Shown here piece after piece: positions 1 through 6,216 of a DNA stretch of 6,963 nucleotides. The stretch is from an uncultured Asticcacaulis sp. Lineage in GTDB: Bacteria > Pseudomonadota > Alphaproteobacteria > Caulobacterales > Caulobacteraceae. Position numbers and translations under genes: made by a program. The notes beneath the pieces are model-generated. The model made no database searches. It had not been told where the DNA came from and saw nothing but the letters and a program-made list of their open reading frames with translations. Location: the NCBI GenBank assembly GCA_946480125.1, contig CAMLIY010000167.1, positions 1 to 6,963 on the forward strand, given 5' to 3'. Position 1 is the stretch's first letter. Each line of letters begins with the position of its first letter.

Positions 1-1002
1 CGGAAACACCCCATCGAGCAGCGCCCGCGCATATCCGGCCAGTTCGTCCTTATTCATAACCGGCGTGAGACCCGACCGGCTACGGGTAATGAGGCGAAAA
101 TCGGAAAACTTGACCTTGAGCGTGACCGTCCGTCCCTTGATGTCATTGGCCTCAACATAGCGCCACACCTTGTCGATCAGCGGCTCCAGAAATCCCCAGG
201 CGGTATCGAAATCAGTGGTGTCGGTGAAGAAGGTATTCTCGGCGCCGATCGACTTGCGCTCGCGGTCGGGCCGGACCTGGCGATGATCGATCCCGCGCGA
301 AATGCCATAATAATAACGGCCCGAAACACCGAAATGCTGCTCCAGGAAATCGAGTGTCTGATTGCGGATATCCTCACCGGTATAAAGCCCCAGCCGGTTC
401 ATCTTCGCCGCCGTCGCGGGGCCGATACCGTGAAACTTTTTCACCGGCAGAGAAGCGGCGAATACCGGCCCCATGGCAGGCTTGATGACGAACAGACCGT
501 TCGGCTTATTCTGGTCGGAGGCCAGCTTGGCGAGGAACTTGTTATAGGAGACGCCGGCCGAAGCGGTCAGCTGCGTCGCCTCGAAAATGCGAGCGCGAAT
601 CTCTTCAGCGATCTCGGTGGCTGAGGCCATGCCCTTACGGTTTTCGGTGACATCGAGATAGGCCTCGTCAAGAGACAAAGGTTCGACCAGTGGCGTATAG
701 TCCTCGAAAATCTCGCGGATCTGCCGCGATACCGATTTATAGACCTCGAAATTGCCGCGCACAAAAATCAGCTCCGGACATTTGCGCTTCGCCGTGACCG
801 ACGGCATGGCGGAGTGGACACCGAACTTGCGCGCCTCATAACTGGCGGCAGCCACGACCCCGCGCTCCGAGCCGCCCCCCACCGCCACCGGCTTGCCGCG
901 CAGCTCCGGATGATCGCGCTGTTCGACCGACGCGAAAAAGGCATCCATATCGACGTGGATGATCTTTCTCTGCAGGGATAAATTTTGATCGTCCATGGTC
1001 AT
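1..1002 (-). CDS. dinB: DNA polymerase IV (Y-family translesion polymerase), C-terminus cut by window edge
   Basis: Translesion DNA polymerase that copies past damaged template bases with low fidelity and no proofreading. The 334 codons in the window are open. The palm carries HVDMDAFFASVEQ at residues 16-28, with D18 as a metal ligand and F23 at the steric-gate position (E. coli F13). SLDEAYLDVT at 110-119 supplies the other catalytic acids, D112 and E113. The Y-family signature GVSYNKFLAKLASDQNKPNG lies at 150-169, a helix-hairpin-helix-like HGIGPATAAK at 191-200, and the little-finger domain follows from about 245. The family is usually 350-420 residues, so only the C-terminal end, where the sliding-clamp motif normally sits, is missing. 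Start: ATG at 1002 or ATG at 996, both in frame; an earlier ATG at 1010 runs into a stop. Shine-Dalgarno pairing is weak for both; a GAG at 1007-1005 is better spaced for 996. A LexA box lies just upstream, so SOS control is likely. Confidence 0.96.
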   Translation of the reverse strand, partial: MTMDDQNLSLQRKIIHVDMDAFFASVEQRDHPELRGKPVAVGGGSERGVVAAASYEARKFGVHSAMPSVTAKRKCPELIFVRGNFEVYKSVSRQIREIFEDYTPLVEPLSLDEAYLDVTENRKGMASATEIAEEIRARIFEATQLTASAGVSYNKFLAKLASDQNKPNGLFVIKPAMGPVFAASLPVKKFHGIGPATAAKMNRLGLYTGEDIRNQTLDFLEQHFGVSGRYYYGISRGIDHRQVRPDRERKSIGAENTFFTDTTDFDTAWGFLEPLIDKVWRYVEANDIKGRTVTLKVKFSDFRLITRSRSGLTPVMNKDELAGYARALLDGVFP

Positions 1003-1020
1003 TGACTCATGCCACAACAA

Positions 1021-1035
1021 GAACATAAAGTGAAC
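1021..1035 (-). promoter_or_regulatory. Probable LexA operator (SOS box) of dinB
   Basis: The plus strand reads GAACATAAAGTGAAC, which is GTTCACTTTATGTTC in the dinB direction. This is an exact GTTC-N7-GTTC direct repeat, the known alphaproteobacterial LexA binding motif, and differs from the palindromic CTGT-N8-ACAG box of gammaproteobacteria. It lies 19-33 bases upstream of the first dinB ATG and overlaps the candidate -10 element, which is where a repressor would block transcription. The motif match and position are seen; LexA binding is inferred. Confidence 0.8.
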
Positions 1036-1052
1036 ATGAAAAATGCTGTTAA
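1024..1052 (-). promoter_or_regulatory. Candidate sigma-70-type promoter of dinB
   Basis: On the minus strand a TTAACA element (1052-1047, one mismatch to TTGACA) is followed after 17 bases by TTTATG (1029-1024, a weak -10). Initiation would fall near 1017, giving a leader of about 15-20 bases. The -10 is inside the LexA box, which adds support, but the -10 match is poor and the call rests on spacing and context. Confidence 0.4.
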
Positions 1053-1059
1053 AAACAGC
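1045..1059. repeat. Short perfect inverted repeat between dinB and the DUF72 gene
   Basis: GCTGTT-AAA-AACAGC forms a perfect 6-bp stem with a 3-base loop. Read toward dinB it is followed by ATTTTT, so it resembles a weak intrinsic terminator. Read rightward it is followed by a run of A. It overlaps the candidate dinB -35 element. It could be a regulator site, a barrier to leftward read-through, or chance in an AT-rich patch. Confidence 0.4.
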
Positions 1060-1118
1060 CAAAAAAACAGGTTGCACGTTTATAGCATAGTTTGGCACCA
1101 CATCAGGCAGGACTTGTC

Positions 1119-1124
1119 AGGAGG
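1119..1124 (+). promoter_or_regulatory. Strong ribosome binding site of the DUF72 gene
   Basis: AGGAGG, full complementarity to the 16S anti-Shine-Dalgarno core, lies 5 bases before the ATG at 1130 and fixes that start. No other start in the window has so good a site. I could not assign a convincing promoter for this gene; TTGCAC at 1072-1077 lacks a properly spaced -10. Confidence 0.85.
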
Positions 1125-1129
1125 AACAC

Positions 1130-1912
1130 ATGACCATCTATGTCGGTATCGGCGGCTGGACCTATGAGGACTGGCGCGGCCCCTTCTATCCCGAAGGCCT
1201 GACGCAGAAACGCGAGCTGGAATATGCGTCCTCCAAGCTGACCTCAATTGAGATCAACGGCACCTATTACGGCGCACAGAAGCCGTCCTCTTTTCAAAAA
1301 TGGCGGGCTGAAACACCGGATGATTTCGTCTTTTCGGTCAAGGGCACGCGCTACGCCACCAATCGCAAGAATCTGGCGGAATCGAAGGACTCGGTTGAGC
1401 GTTTTCTTAATTCCGGCATTTCGGAACTGAAGGAAAAGCTGGGGCCGATCAACTGGCAGTTCATGGCGACCAAGAAGTTTGACCCGGCTGATTTCGAGAA
1501 CTTTTTCAAGCTGCTGCCGCCCGAAGTCGACGGCGTGAAACTACGCCATGCCGTCGAAGTGCGCCACCCCAGTTTTGCCTGCGCGGAATTTGTCGATCTG
1601 GCGCGGCACTATGGCGTGGCTATCATCACCGGCGCCGACAGTGACTTTCCGGTTATCGCCGACCTGACCGCCGATTTCGCCTATGTCCGTATCATGGGCA
1701 CCACCGACCAGCACGAAAAAGGCTACAGCGAACAGGCGCTGGATGAATGGGCCTATCGCGCCCGCACCCTCGCCGAAGGCCAGGTGCCCGGCGATCTGGC
1801 GACCTACGGCGCTAAACAACCGCCCAAGCCGCGCGACATCTATCTGTACGTCATCAGCGGCTACAAGACGCTGAACCCCGCCGCCGCCATGGCGCTTATC
1901 GAAAGACTGTAG
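1130..1912 (+). CDS. DUF72 (YecE-like) family protein
   Basis: Complete 260-residue protein of the DUF72 family (E. coli YecE, B. subtilis YunF), predicted TIM-barrel-like and soluble; no biochemical function is firmly assigned to the family as far as I know. Family hallmarks are visible: GIGGWTYEDWRGPFYP at residues 6-21, EINGTYY at 41-47, FSVKGTRYATN at 68-78, EVRHPSF at 143-149 (family form E[FV]RxxSF/W), YVRIMG at 185-190 in place of the common R-x-HG, and a C-terminal YLYVISGYKTLNPAAAMALI at 238-257, the region where most members have a YxxxNN-like stretch. There is no signal peptide or membrane segment. Length is normal and the frame is intact. The start is set by the AGGAGG site. It is followed with no gap by an oxidoreductase gene, so the two are probably co-transcribed. 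It is divergent from dinB. Confidence 0.92.
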   Translation: MTIYVGIGGWTYEDWRGPFYPEGLTQKRELEYASSKLTSIEINGTYYGAQKPSSFQKWRAETPDDFVFSVKGTRYATNRKNLAESKDSVERFLNSGISELKEKLGPINWQFMATKKFDPADFENFFKLLPPEVDGVKLRHAVEVRHPSFACAEFVDLARHYGVAIITGADSDFPVIADLTADFAYVRIMGTTDQHEKGYSEQALDEWAYRARTLAEGQVPGDLATYGAKQPPKPRDIYLYVISGYKTLNPAAAMALIERL

Positions 1913-2917
1913 ATGAAAAAAACCGTATGGGGCGTGCTCAGCACGGCCAAGATTGGCGTCACCAAGGTCATTCCTGCCCTGATGCAGAGCGAGCTGATCC
2001 GCGTCAAGGGCATCGCCTCGCGTAATCTTGACGCCGCGCAAGCGGCCGCCGGGAAACTCGGTTTGGAAACGGCATATGGGTCTTATGAAGACCTGTTGGC
2101 CGATCCGGAGATAGAGGTCATCTACAATCCTTTGCCCAATCACCTGCATGTGCCGATGGCCCTGGCCGCCGCAAAAGCCGGCAAGTCTGTGCTGTGCGAA
2201 AAGCCAATGGCGCTGAATGCGCATGAGATCGATCAACTGACCGAGGTGGCGAGCCAGGTTCACATCATGGAAGCCTTTATGGTGCGCCATTCCTTGCAAT
2301 GGCTGGAAGCGCGCCGGCTGATCCGCGAAGGCGCGATCGGCGCGCCGAAGATCATCCAGTCGTGGTTCAGCTATAACAACACCGACGCCAACAATATCCG
2401 CAACAAGGTCGAATGGGGCGGTGGCGGCCTGATGGATATCGGCTGCTATCCGATCGTCGCCGGGCGTTTTTTTTTCGAGACAGAGCCGGTACGGGTCATG
2501 GCCCTGATCAGCCGTGACAAGACTTTCGGCACCGACACCATCACCTCCGGCCTGCTCGATTTTGGTGAGGGCCGGCAACTGACCTTCGCCGTTTCGACCG
2601 CGCTGACGCCGGGTCAGGCCGTCACCATTATGGGCGACAAGGCCCGCCTGAGCCTATCAATTCCCTTCAACCAGCCGCCCGACCAGCCCCAGGTCATCAC
2701 CGTCGATGATGGCCAGAGTTTCAATGGCGCAACGGCCGTAACGCACACCCTGCAACCGTCAAACCAGTACACCCAAATGGGTGAGGCCTTCACGCGCGCC
2801 GTGACAGGCGAAACGCCCCTGCCCTATGGCCTGGAAGATGCCCGTACCAATATGCGTATCATCGACGCCTTGTTCCGCTCGGAAACATCGGGCCGTTGGG
2901 AAACCCTTATAAATTAA
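1913..2917 (+). CDS. Gfo/Idh/MocA-family NAD(P)-dependent oxidoreductase
   Basis: Complete 334-residue dehydrogenase of the glucose-fructose oxidoreductase / inositol dehydrogenase family, cytosolic, probably acting on a sugar, polyol or related carbonyl compound with NAD(P). The N-terminal Rossmann fold shows WGVLSTAKIG at residues 6-15, the strand-end YNPLPNHLH at 71-79 and the family's EKP at 96-98, whose lysine (K97) is the usual catalytic residue. The C-terminal alpha/beta domain starts near 120 and carries GGGGLMDIGCYPI at 169-181. Tyrosine 179 stands where inositol-dehydrogenase members have histidine, as in the GFOR and dihydrodiol dehydrogenase branches, so the substrate class is probably not inositol. 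The ATG directly abuts the TAG of the DUF72 gene, with only a weak GAAAG (1901-1905) upstream, which points to coupled translation. A run of nine T at 2467-2475 encodes part of FFF at 186-188. The exact substrate is not readable. Confidence 0.9.
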   Translation: MKKTVWGVLSTAKIGVTKVIPALMQSELIRVKGIASRNLDAAQAAAGKLGLETAYGSYEDLLADPEIEVIYNPLPNHLHVPMALAAAKAGKSVLCEKPMALNAHEIDQLTEVASQVHIMEAFMVRHSLQWLEARRLIREGAIGAPKIIQSWFSYNNTDANNIRNKVEWGGGGLMDIGCYPIVAGRFFFETEPVRVMALISRDKTFGTDTITSGLLDFGEGRQLTFAVSTALTPGQAVTIMGDKARLSLSIPFNQPPDQPQVITVDDGQSFNGATAVTHTLQPSNQYTQMGEAFTRAVTGETPLPYGLEDARTNMRIIDALFRSETSGRWETLIN

Positions 2918-3024
2918 CACCCTGACCAAACCTTATCGTTTTTTTACGACGGATATTTCATGACTGCTGCGTGGAATGGATATGTCCATCCCTGCGGATC
3001 TCCTGAAAGTACGGCAAAAAGTGC
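2918..3024 (+). other. Intergenic spacer before the efflux operon, no confident promoter or terminator
   Basis: This 107-base gap is AT-richer than its neighbours. It has a seven-T run at 2939-2945, but no stable hairpin directly before it; CCTTAT occurs twice (2905-2910 and 2931-2936) as a direct, not inverted, repeat. I found no well-spaced -35/-10 pair. A promoter for the efflux operon should lie here or there is read-through from the oxidoreductase gene. A short possible leader ORF begins in its second half. Confidence 0.5.
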
Positions 3025-3035
3025 ATGTGGTATAA
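2976..3035 (+). CDS. Possible 19-codon leader ORF overlapping the macA start (speculative)
   Basis: An ATG at 2976 (or the in-frame ATG at 2982, 6 bases after a GGA at 2973-2975) opens a frame reading MDMSIPADLLKVRQKVHVV and ending at TAA 3033-3035, six bases past the macA ATG. The macA start itself has no good Shine-Dalgarno sequence, so ribosomes finishing this frame could re-initiate on macA. There is no homology I recognise; a frame this short can arise by chance. A second open frame from 2960 also runs into macA in another phase, which lowers confidence. Confidence 0.2.
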   Translation: MDMSIPADLLKVRQKVHVV

Positions 3036-4239
3036 AAATAAGCGGTTCCTCACCATCGCCGGCATCGTGGCCGTTCTGCTCATCGCTCTTGCCCTGTGGC
3101 TGCTGTTTTTCAACAAACCCAAAAAGCCGGACCTGGTGACGCAACCCGCCGCCATCGGCAATGTCGAGAAAACCGTCCTGGCCTCCGGCACCTTGGAACC
3201 GTTTGAGCAGGTCAATGTCGGTGCCCAGGTTTCGGGCCAGGTGACCAAGCTCGCCGTCGAGCTGGGGGATGAGGTGAAGCAAGGCGACCTGATCGCCGAA
3301 ATCGACTCGCAGAAGCAGAAGAACGATCTCGCCACCAGCCAGGCGGCACTGAATAACCAGAAGGCGCAGCGCGCCACCGCCCTGGCGTCACTGGCCCAGG
3401 CGCAGAGCAATTTCACCCGTCAGCAGACCCTTTATCAGGCCGATGCCGGATCGAAGGCCGATTATGAAAGCGCCGTCCAGCAGCTAAAAGCCGCCCAGGC
3501 CAGCCTTGATGCCGCCAATTCACAGATCCAGCAGGCGACGATCTCGGTCAATACCGCCAATGTCAATCTCGGCTATACCCGCATCGTTGCGCCGATGAAC
3601 GGCACGGTTATCGCCATCATCACCAAGCAGGGCCAGACGGTCAACGCCAACCAGTCGGCGCCGACCATCGTCGTGCTCGGCCAGCTCGACAAGATGACGG
3701 TCAAGGCCGAAATTTCCGAGGCCGACGTTATCCGCATCAAGCCGGGTCTGAAGGTCTATTTCACCACGCTCGGTGATCCGGACAAGAAATACTACGCCAC
3801 CCTGCGCAGTGTCGAGCCGGCCCCGACTGACTTCACCGGTGAGACCACAACCACCAATACGGCCTCGGCCATCTATTATTATGGTCTGTTCGATGTCGAT
3901 AATCCCGATGGCACTCTGCGCCCCTCTATGACCGCCCAGGTCTATATCATTCAGGAAAGTGCGAATAATGTGCTGACTATTCCCGCTGCGGCATTGGGTC
4001 GAAAGGGCAAGGACGGCACCTATACCGTCCGTGTTGTTGGCAAGGACAAGAAACCTGAGCCGGTGAAGGTCAAGATCGGCATTAATGACGGCACAAATGT
4101 CCAAATTCTGAGCGGTCTGACGGCCGGCCAGCAGGTGGTCATCGCCCAGGCCTCGGCCCCTGGATCTGCGTCTTCCGGCGGCAACCGTGGCGGCGGGGGT
4201 CTTAGCGGCGGCGGCGCGCGTCGTCCCCGTGGCATGTAA
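3025..4239 (+). CDS. macA: MacA-like periplasmic adaptor (membrane fusion protein) of an ABC efflux pump
   Basis: Complete 404-residue adaptor that links an inner-membrane MacB transporter to an outer-membrane channel. A short basic N-terminus (MWYKNKRF) precedes one membrane segment at about residues 9-29 that anchors it in the inner membrane with the rest periplasmic. Next come the first half of the lipoyl-like domain (about 64-96, GAQVSGQVTKLAVELGDEVK), an alanine/glutamine-rich coiled-coil hairpin (about 97-178), the second lipoyl half (IVAPMNGTVIAIITKQGQTV, 187-206), the beta-barrel (about 222-310) and the membrane-proximal domain (about 311-375). The tail from 380 is glycine/serine/arginine rich and looks disordered. 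A TGA at 3004-3006 closes the frame upstream and no other start keeps the anchor, so ATG 3025 is well supported despite lacking a good ribosome binding site. macB follows after 12 bases. The substrate is unknown; the macA name is by family. Confidence 0.93.
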   Translation: MWYKNKRFLTIAGIVAVLLIALALWLLFFNKPKKPDLVTQPAAIGNVEKTVLASGTLEPFEQVNVGAQVSGQVTKLAVELGDEVKQGDLIAEIDSQKQKNDLATSQAALNNQKAQRATALASLAQAQSNFTRQQTLYQADAGSKADYESAVQQLKAAQASLDAANSQIQQATISVNTANVNLGYTRIVAPMNGTVIAIITKQGQTVNANQSAPTIVVLGQLDKMTVKAEISEADVIRIKPGLKVYFTTLGDPDKKYYATLRSVEPAPTDFTGETTTTNTASAIYYYGLFDVDNPDGTLRPSMTAQVYIIQESANNVLTIPAAALGRKGKDGTYTVRVVGKDKKPEPVKVKIGINDGTNVQILSGLTAGQQVVIAQASAPGSASSGGNRGGGGLSGGGARRPRGM

Positions 4240-4251
4240 GGCGGCATGTAA
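4231..4251 (+). repeat. Duplicated GGCATGTAA at the macA/macB junction
   Basis: GGCATGTAA occurs at 4231-4239 and again at 4243-4251, separated by GGC. The first copy encodes the last residues and stop of macA (Gly-Met-stop). The second repeats ATG-TAA (4246-4251) immediately before the macB ATG at 4252. The two copies are in the same phase, so a 12-base tandem duplication is a simple origin. Confidence 0.75.
4238..4244 (+). promoter_or_regulatory. Ribosome binding site of macB
   Basis: AAGGCGG, one mismatch to AAGGAGG, overlaps the last two bases of the macA stop codon and ends 7 bases before the macB ATG at 4252. The spacing fits ATG 4252; the intervening ATG at 4246 is followed at once by TAA. 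Confidence 0.6.
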
Positions 4252-6216
4252 ATGACCACGCCGCCCGTTCTGCAGATTTCAAAACTCCGGCGTGAATTTC
4301 CCGCCGGCGAAGGGACGATCACCGTCCTGCACGACCTTGACCTGACCATTCAGCCGGGCGAAATGCTGGCCATTGTCGGTCAGTCCGGTTCGGGCAAATC
4401 CACCCTAATGAACATCCTCGGCTGTCTCGACCGGCCGACCTCCGGCACCTATACGGTGGGCGGTCGCGCCACCTCGGAACTCGATCCGAATGACCTGGCC
4501 GAACTTCGCCGCGAGCATTTCGGCTTCATCTTCCAGCGCTATCACCTGCTGGGCGATCTCTCCGCGCTTGGCAATGTCGAGGTGCCGGCCATCTATTCGG
4601 GCACCCCGCCGGAACAGCGGAAAGTCCGCGCCACCGACCTGCTCGGCCGGCTGGGCCTGGCGGAGCGCACCGGCCACCGCCCCGGTCAACTTTCCGGCGG
4701 CCAGCAGCAGCGCGTCTCCATCGCCCGCGCCCTGATGAATGGCGGCGAAATCGTGCTGGCCGATGAACCGACCGGCGCGCTAGATACCGCTTCCGGTGAA
4801 GAGGTGATGCGCATCCTGAAGGGGCTGCACAAGGAAGGCCACACCGTCATCATCGTCACCCACGATATGGAAGTGGCCGAGCACTGCGAGCGCGTCATCG
4901 AGATCCGTGACGGCCATATCATCAATGACCGCAAGGGCGAGAGCCGCGGCGTGGCGGAAGACCAGGGCCTGCCGCCGGTCGCCACCGCCTCGCAGGGCGG
5001 TTTGCAGGCCACGATCGACAGTTTCAACGAGGCTTTCCGCATGGCGGTGCTGGCCATGAACGCCCACCGCATGCGCACCTTCCTGACCATGCTCGGCATC
5101 ATCATCGGCATTGCCTCGGTGGTCTGCGTTGTGGCGCTCGGCGAAGGCTCGCGGCAGCAGGTGCTGGCCCAGATATCATCGATCGGCACCAATACCCTGC
5201 AGATCAATCCCGGCCGCGGCTTTGGCGATCTCAGGTCCGGCCGCGTGCGTACGCTTGTGGTGTCCGACGCCCAGGCCCTGGCGAAACAACCCTATGCCGA
5301 CAGCGTGACGCCGCTCGTTCAGACCAATGCGGTGATGCGGTCAGGCGCGATCGCCGCCAATGCCACCATCATGGGCGTGGGCGAACAATATGACCGGGTG
5401 CGCGGCCTGACCATGGCGCAGGGGCGCTGGCTGACGGCGGAGGATGTGTCGGGTCTCACCCAGGATGTCGTCATTGACGACAATACCTACAACACCCTCT
5501 ATCCCGATGGCGGCGGGCGCCCTCTGGGACAGGTTATCCTTCTGGGTGATGTGCCGGCGCGCATTGTCGGCGTGGCCAATAAATCAAGCGGCGTCGGCGG
5601 CGGCAGCCAGGATGCACTCAATATCTACATGGCCTATACGGCGGTCAATTCGCGCATGCTCGGCACAACCGTGCTGCGCAGCATAACGGTGCGGGTGAAG
5701 GATGATACCGAATCGTCCGTGGCCCAGTCCGGCGTCACGCAGTTGCTGACCCAACGCCACGGCAGCGAGGACTTCACCATCCTCAATACCGATGAAATCC
5801 GCCAAACCATCACCGCCACCACCAATACCCTGACCATACTGATCTCGGCCATCGCCATCATTTCGCTGGTTGTCGGCGGCATCGGTGTCATGAACATCAT
5901 GCTGGTGTCGGTGACGGAACGGACCAGCGAAATTGGTGTGCGTATGGCGGTTGGCGCCCGGACGCGCGATATCATGCAGCAGTTCCTCATCGAGGCCGTT
6001 CTGGTCTGTCTGATCGGTGGTGTGCTCGGCATCATCGTGGCGCTCGGCTTCGGCCTGATTTTCGGCCTGTTCAGCAGCGATTTCAAGCTGGTCTATTCGC
6101 CGGTGTCGATCATCTCGGCCTTCCTGTGCTCGACCCTGATCGGCGTCGTCTTCGGCTTCCTGCCGGCGCGCAATGCCGCGCGCCTTGACCCCGTAACCGC
6201 CCTGGCGAGGGACTGA
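4252..6216 (+). CDS. macB: MacB-like ABC transporter, fused ATPase and permease
   Basis: Complete 654-residue inner-membrane ABC transporter that works as a dimer and drives export through the adaptor by ATP hydrolysis in the cytoplasm (mechanotransmission in studied MacB). The N-terminal ATPase has Walker [10 protein letters not shown] at 43-51, Q-loop Q95, signature LSGGQQQR at 147-154, Walker B IVLADEP at 167-173 with catalytic E172, D-loop GALD at 175-178 and H-loop H204. A linker (about 225-265) leads to the first membrane helix at about 275-297, a periplasmic domain at about 298-525, and three further helices at about 527-550, 577-607 and 616-637. [15 protein letters not shown] at 556-570 is the cytoplasmic coupling segment typical of this family, and the C-terminus has the usual [17 protein letters not shown]. 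All catalytic residues are present and length is typical. The gene overlaps the next one by one base (TGATG). Related alternatives are PvdT-type siderophore or peptide exporters; substrate not determinable. Confidence 0.95.
   Translation: MTTPPVLQISKLRREFPAGEGTITVLHDLDLTIQPGEMLAIVGQSGSGKSTLMNILGCLDRPTSGTYTVGGRATSELDPNDLAELRREHFGFIFQRYHLLGDLSALGNVEVPAIYSGTPPEQRKVRATDLLGRLGLAERTGHRPGQLSGGQQQRVSIARALMNGGEIVLADEPTGALDTASGEEVMRILKGLHKEGHTVIIVTHDMEVAEHCERVIEIRDGHIINDRKGESRGVAEDQGLPPVATASQGGLQATIDSFNEAFRMAVLAMNAHRMRTFLTMLGIIIGIASVVCVVALGEGSRQQVLAQISSIGTNTLQINPGRGFGDLRSGRVRTLVVSDAQALAKQPYADSVTPLVQTNAVMRSGAIAANATIMGVGEQYDRVRGLTMAQGRWLTAEDVSGLTQDVVIDDNTYNTLYPDGGGRPLGQVILLGDVPARIVGVANKSSGVGGGSQDALNIYMAYTAVNSRMLGTTVLRSITVRVKDDTESSVAQSGVTQLLTQRHGSEDFTILNTDEIRQTITATTNTLTILISAIAIISLVVGGIGVMNIMLVSVTERTSEIGVRMAVGARTRDIMQQFLIEAVLVCLIGGVLGIIVALGFGLIFGLFSSDFKLVYSPVSIISAFLCSTLIGVVFGFLPARNAARLDPVTALARD
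6207..6211 (+). promoter_or_regulatory. Ribosome binding site of the outer-membrane lipoprotein gene
   Basis: GAGGG, inside the last codons of macB, ends 4 bases before the ATG at 6216. Together with the TGATG stop/start overlap it indicates coupled translation with macB and supports this start. Confidence 0.6.

Noticed and set aside
283..624. Plus-strand frame of 113 codons at the left
   Set aside because: It overlaps dinB on the opposite strand, where catalytic motifs are unmistakable.
1072..1091. TTGCAC plus TATAGC/CATAGT as a promoter for the DUF72 gene
   Set aside because: The possible -10 hexamers lie only 3-8 bases from TTGCAC, not 16-18, and no other pairing had acceptable spacing.
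1541..2578. Open frame of 345 codons on the minus strand
   Set aside because: It runs antisense across two well-recognised genes, spans their junction, has no recognisable domain or ribosome binding site, and is explained by GC-rich codon bias leaving the opposite frame open.
2939..2945. T run after the oxidoreductase gene as an intrinsic terminator
   Set aside because: There is no GC-rich inverted repeat directly before it; only a 3-bp GGG/CCC pairing inside the gene end, too weak and too far away.
2960..3139. Second small frame from ATG 2960 running into macA
   Set aside because: It continues for about 59 codons inside macA in another phase with Cys/Ser/Pro-rich shadow composition; the upstream GGAT is weak and nothing supports it as a gene.
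3520..4104. Open frame of 194 codons on the minus strand
   Set aside because: Fully inside macA in antisense; composition is typical of a shadow frame and no start signal is visible.
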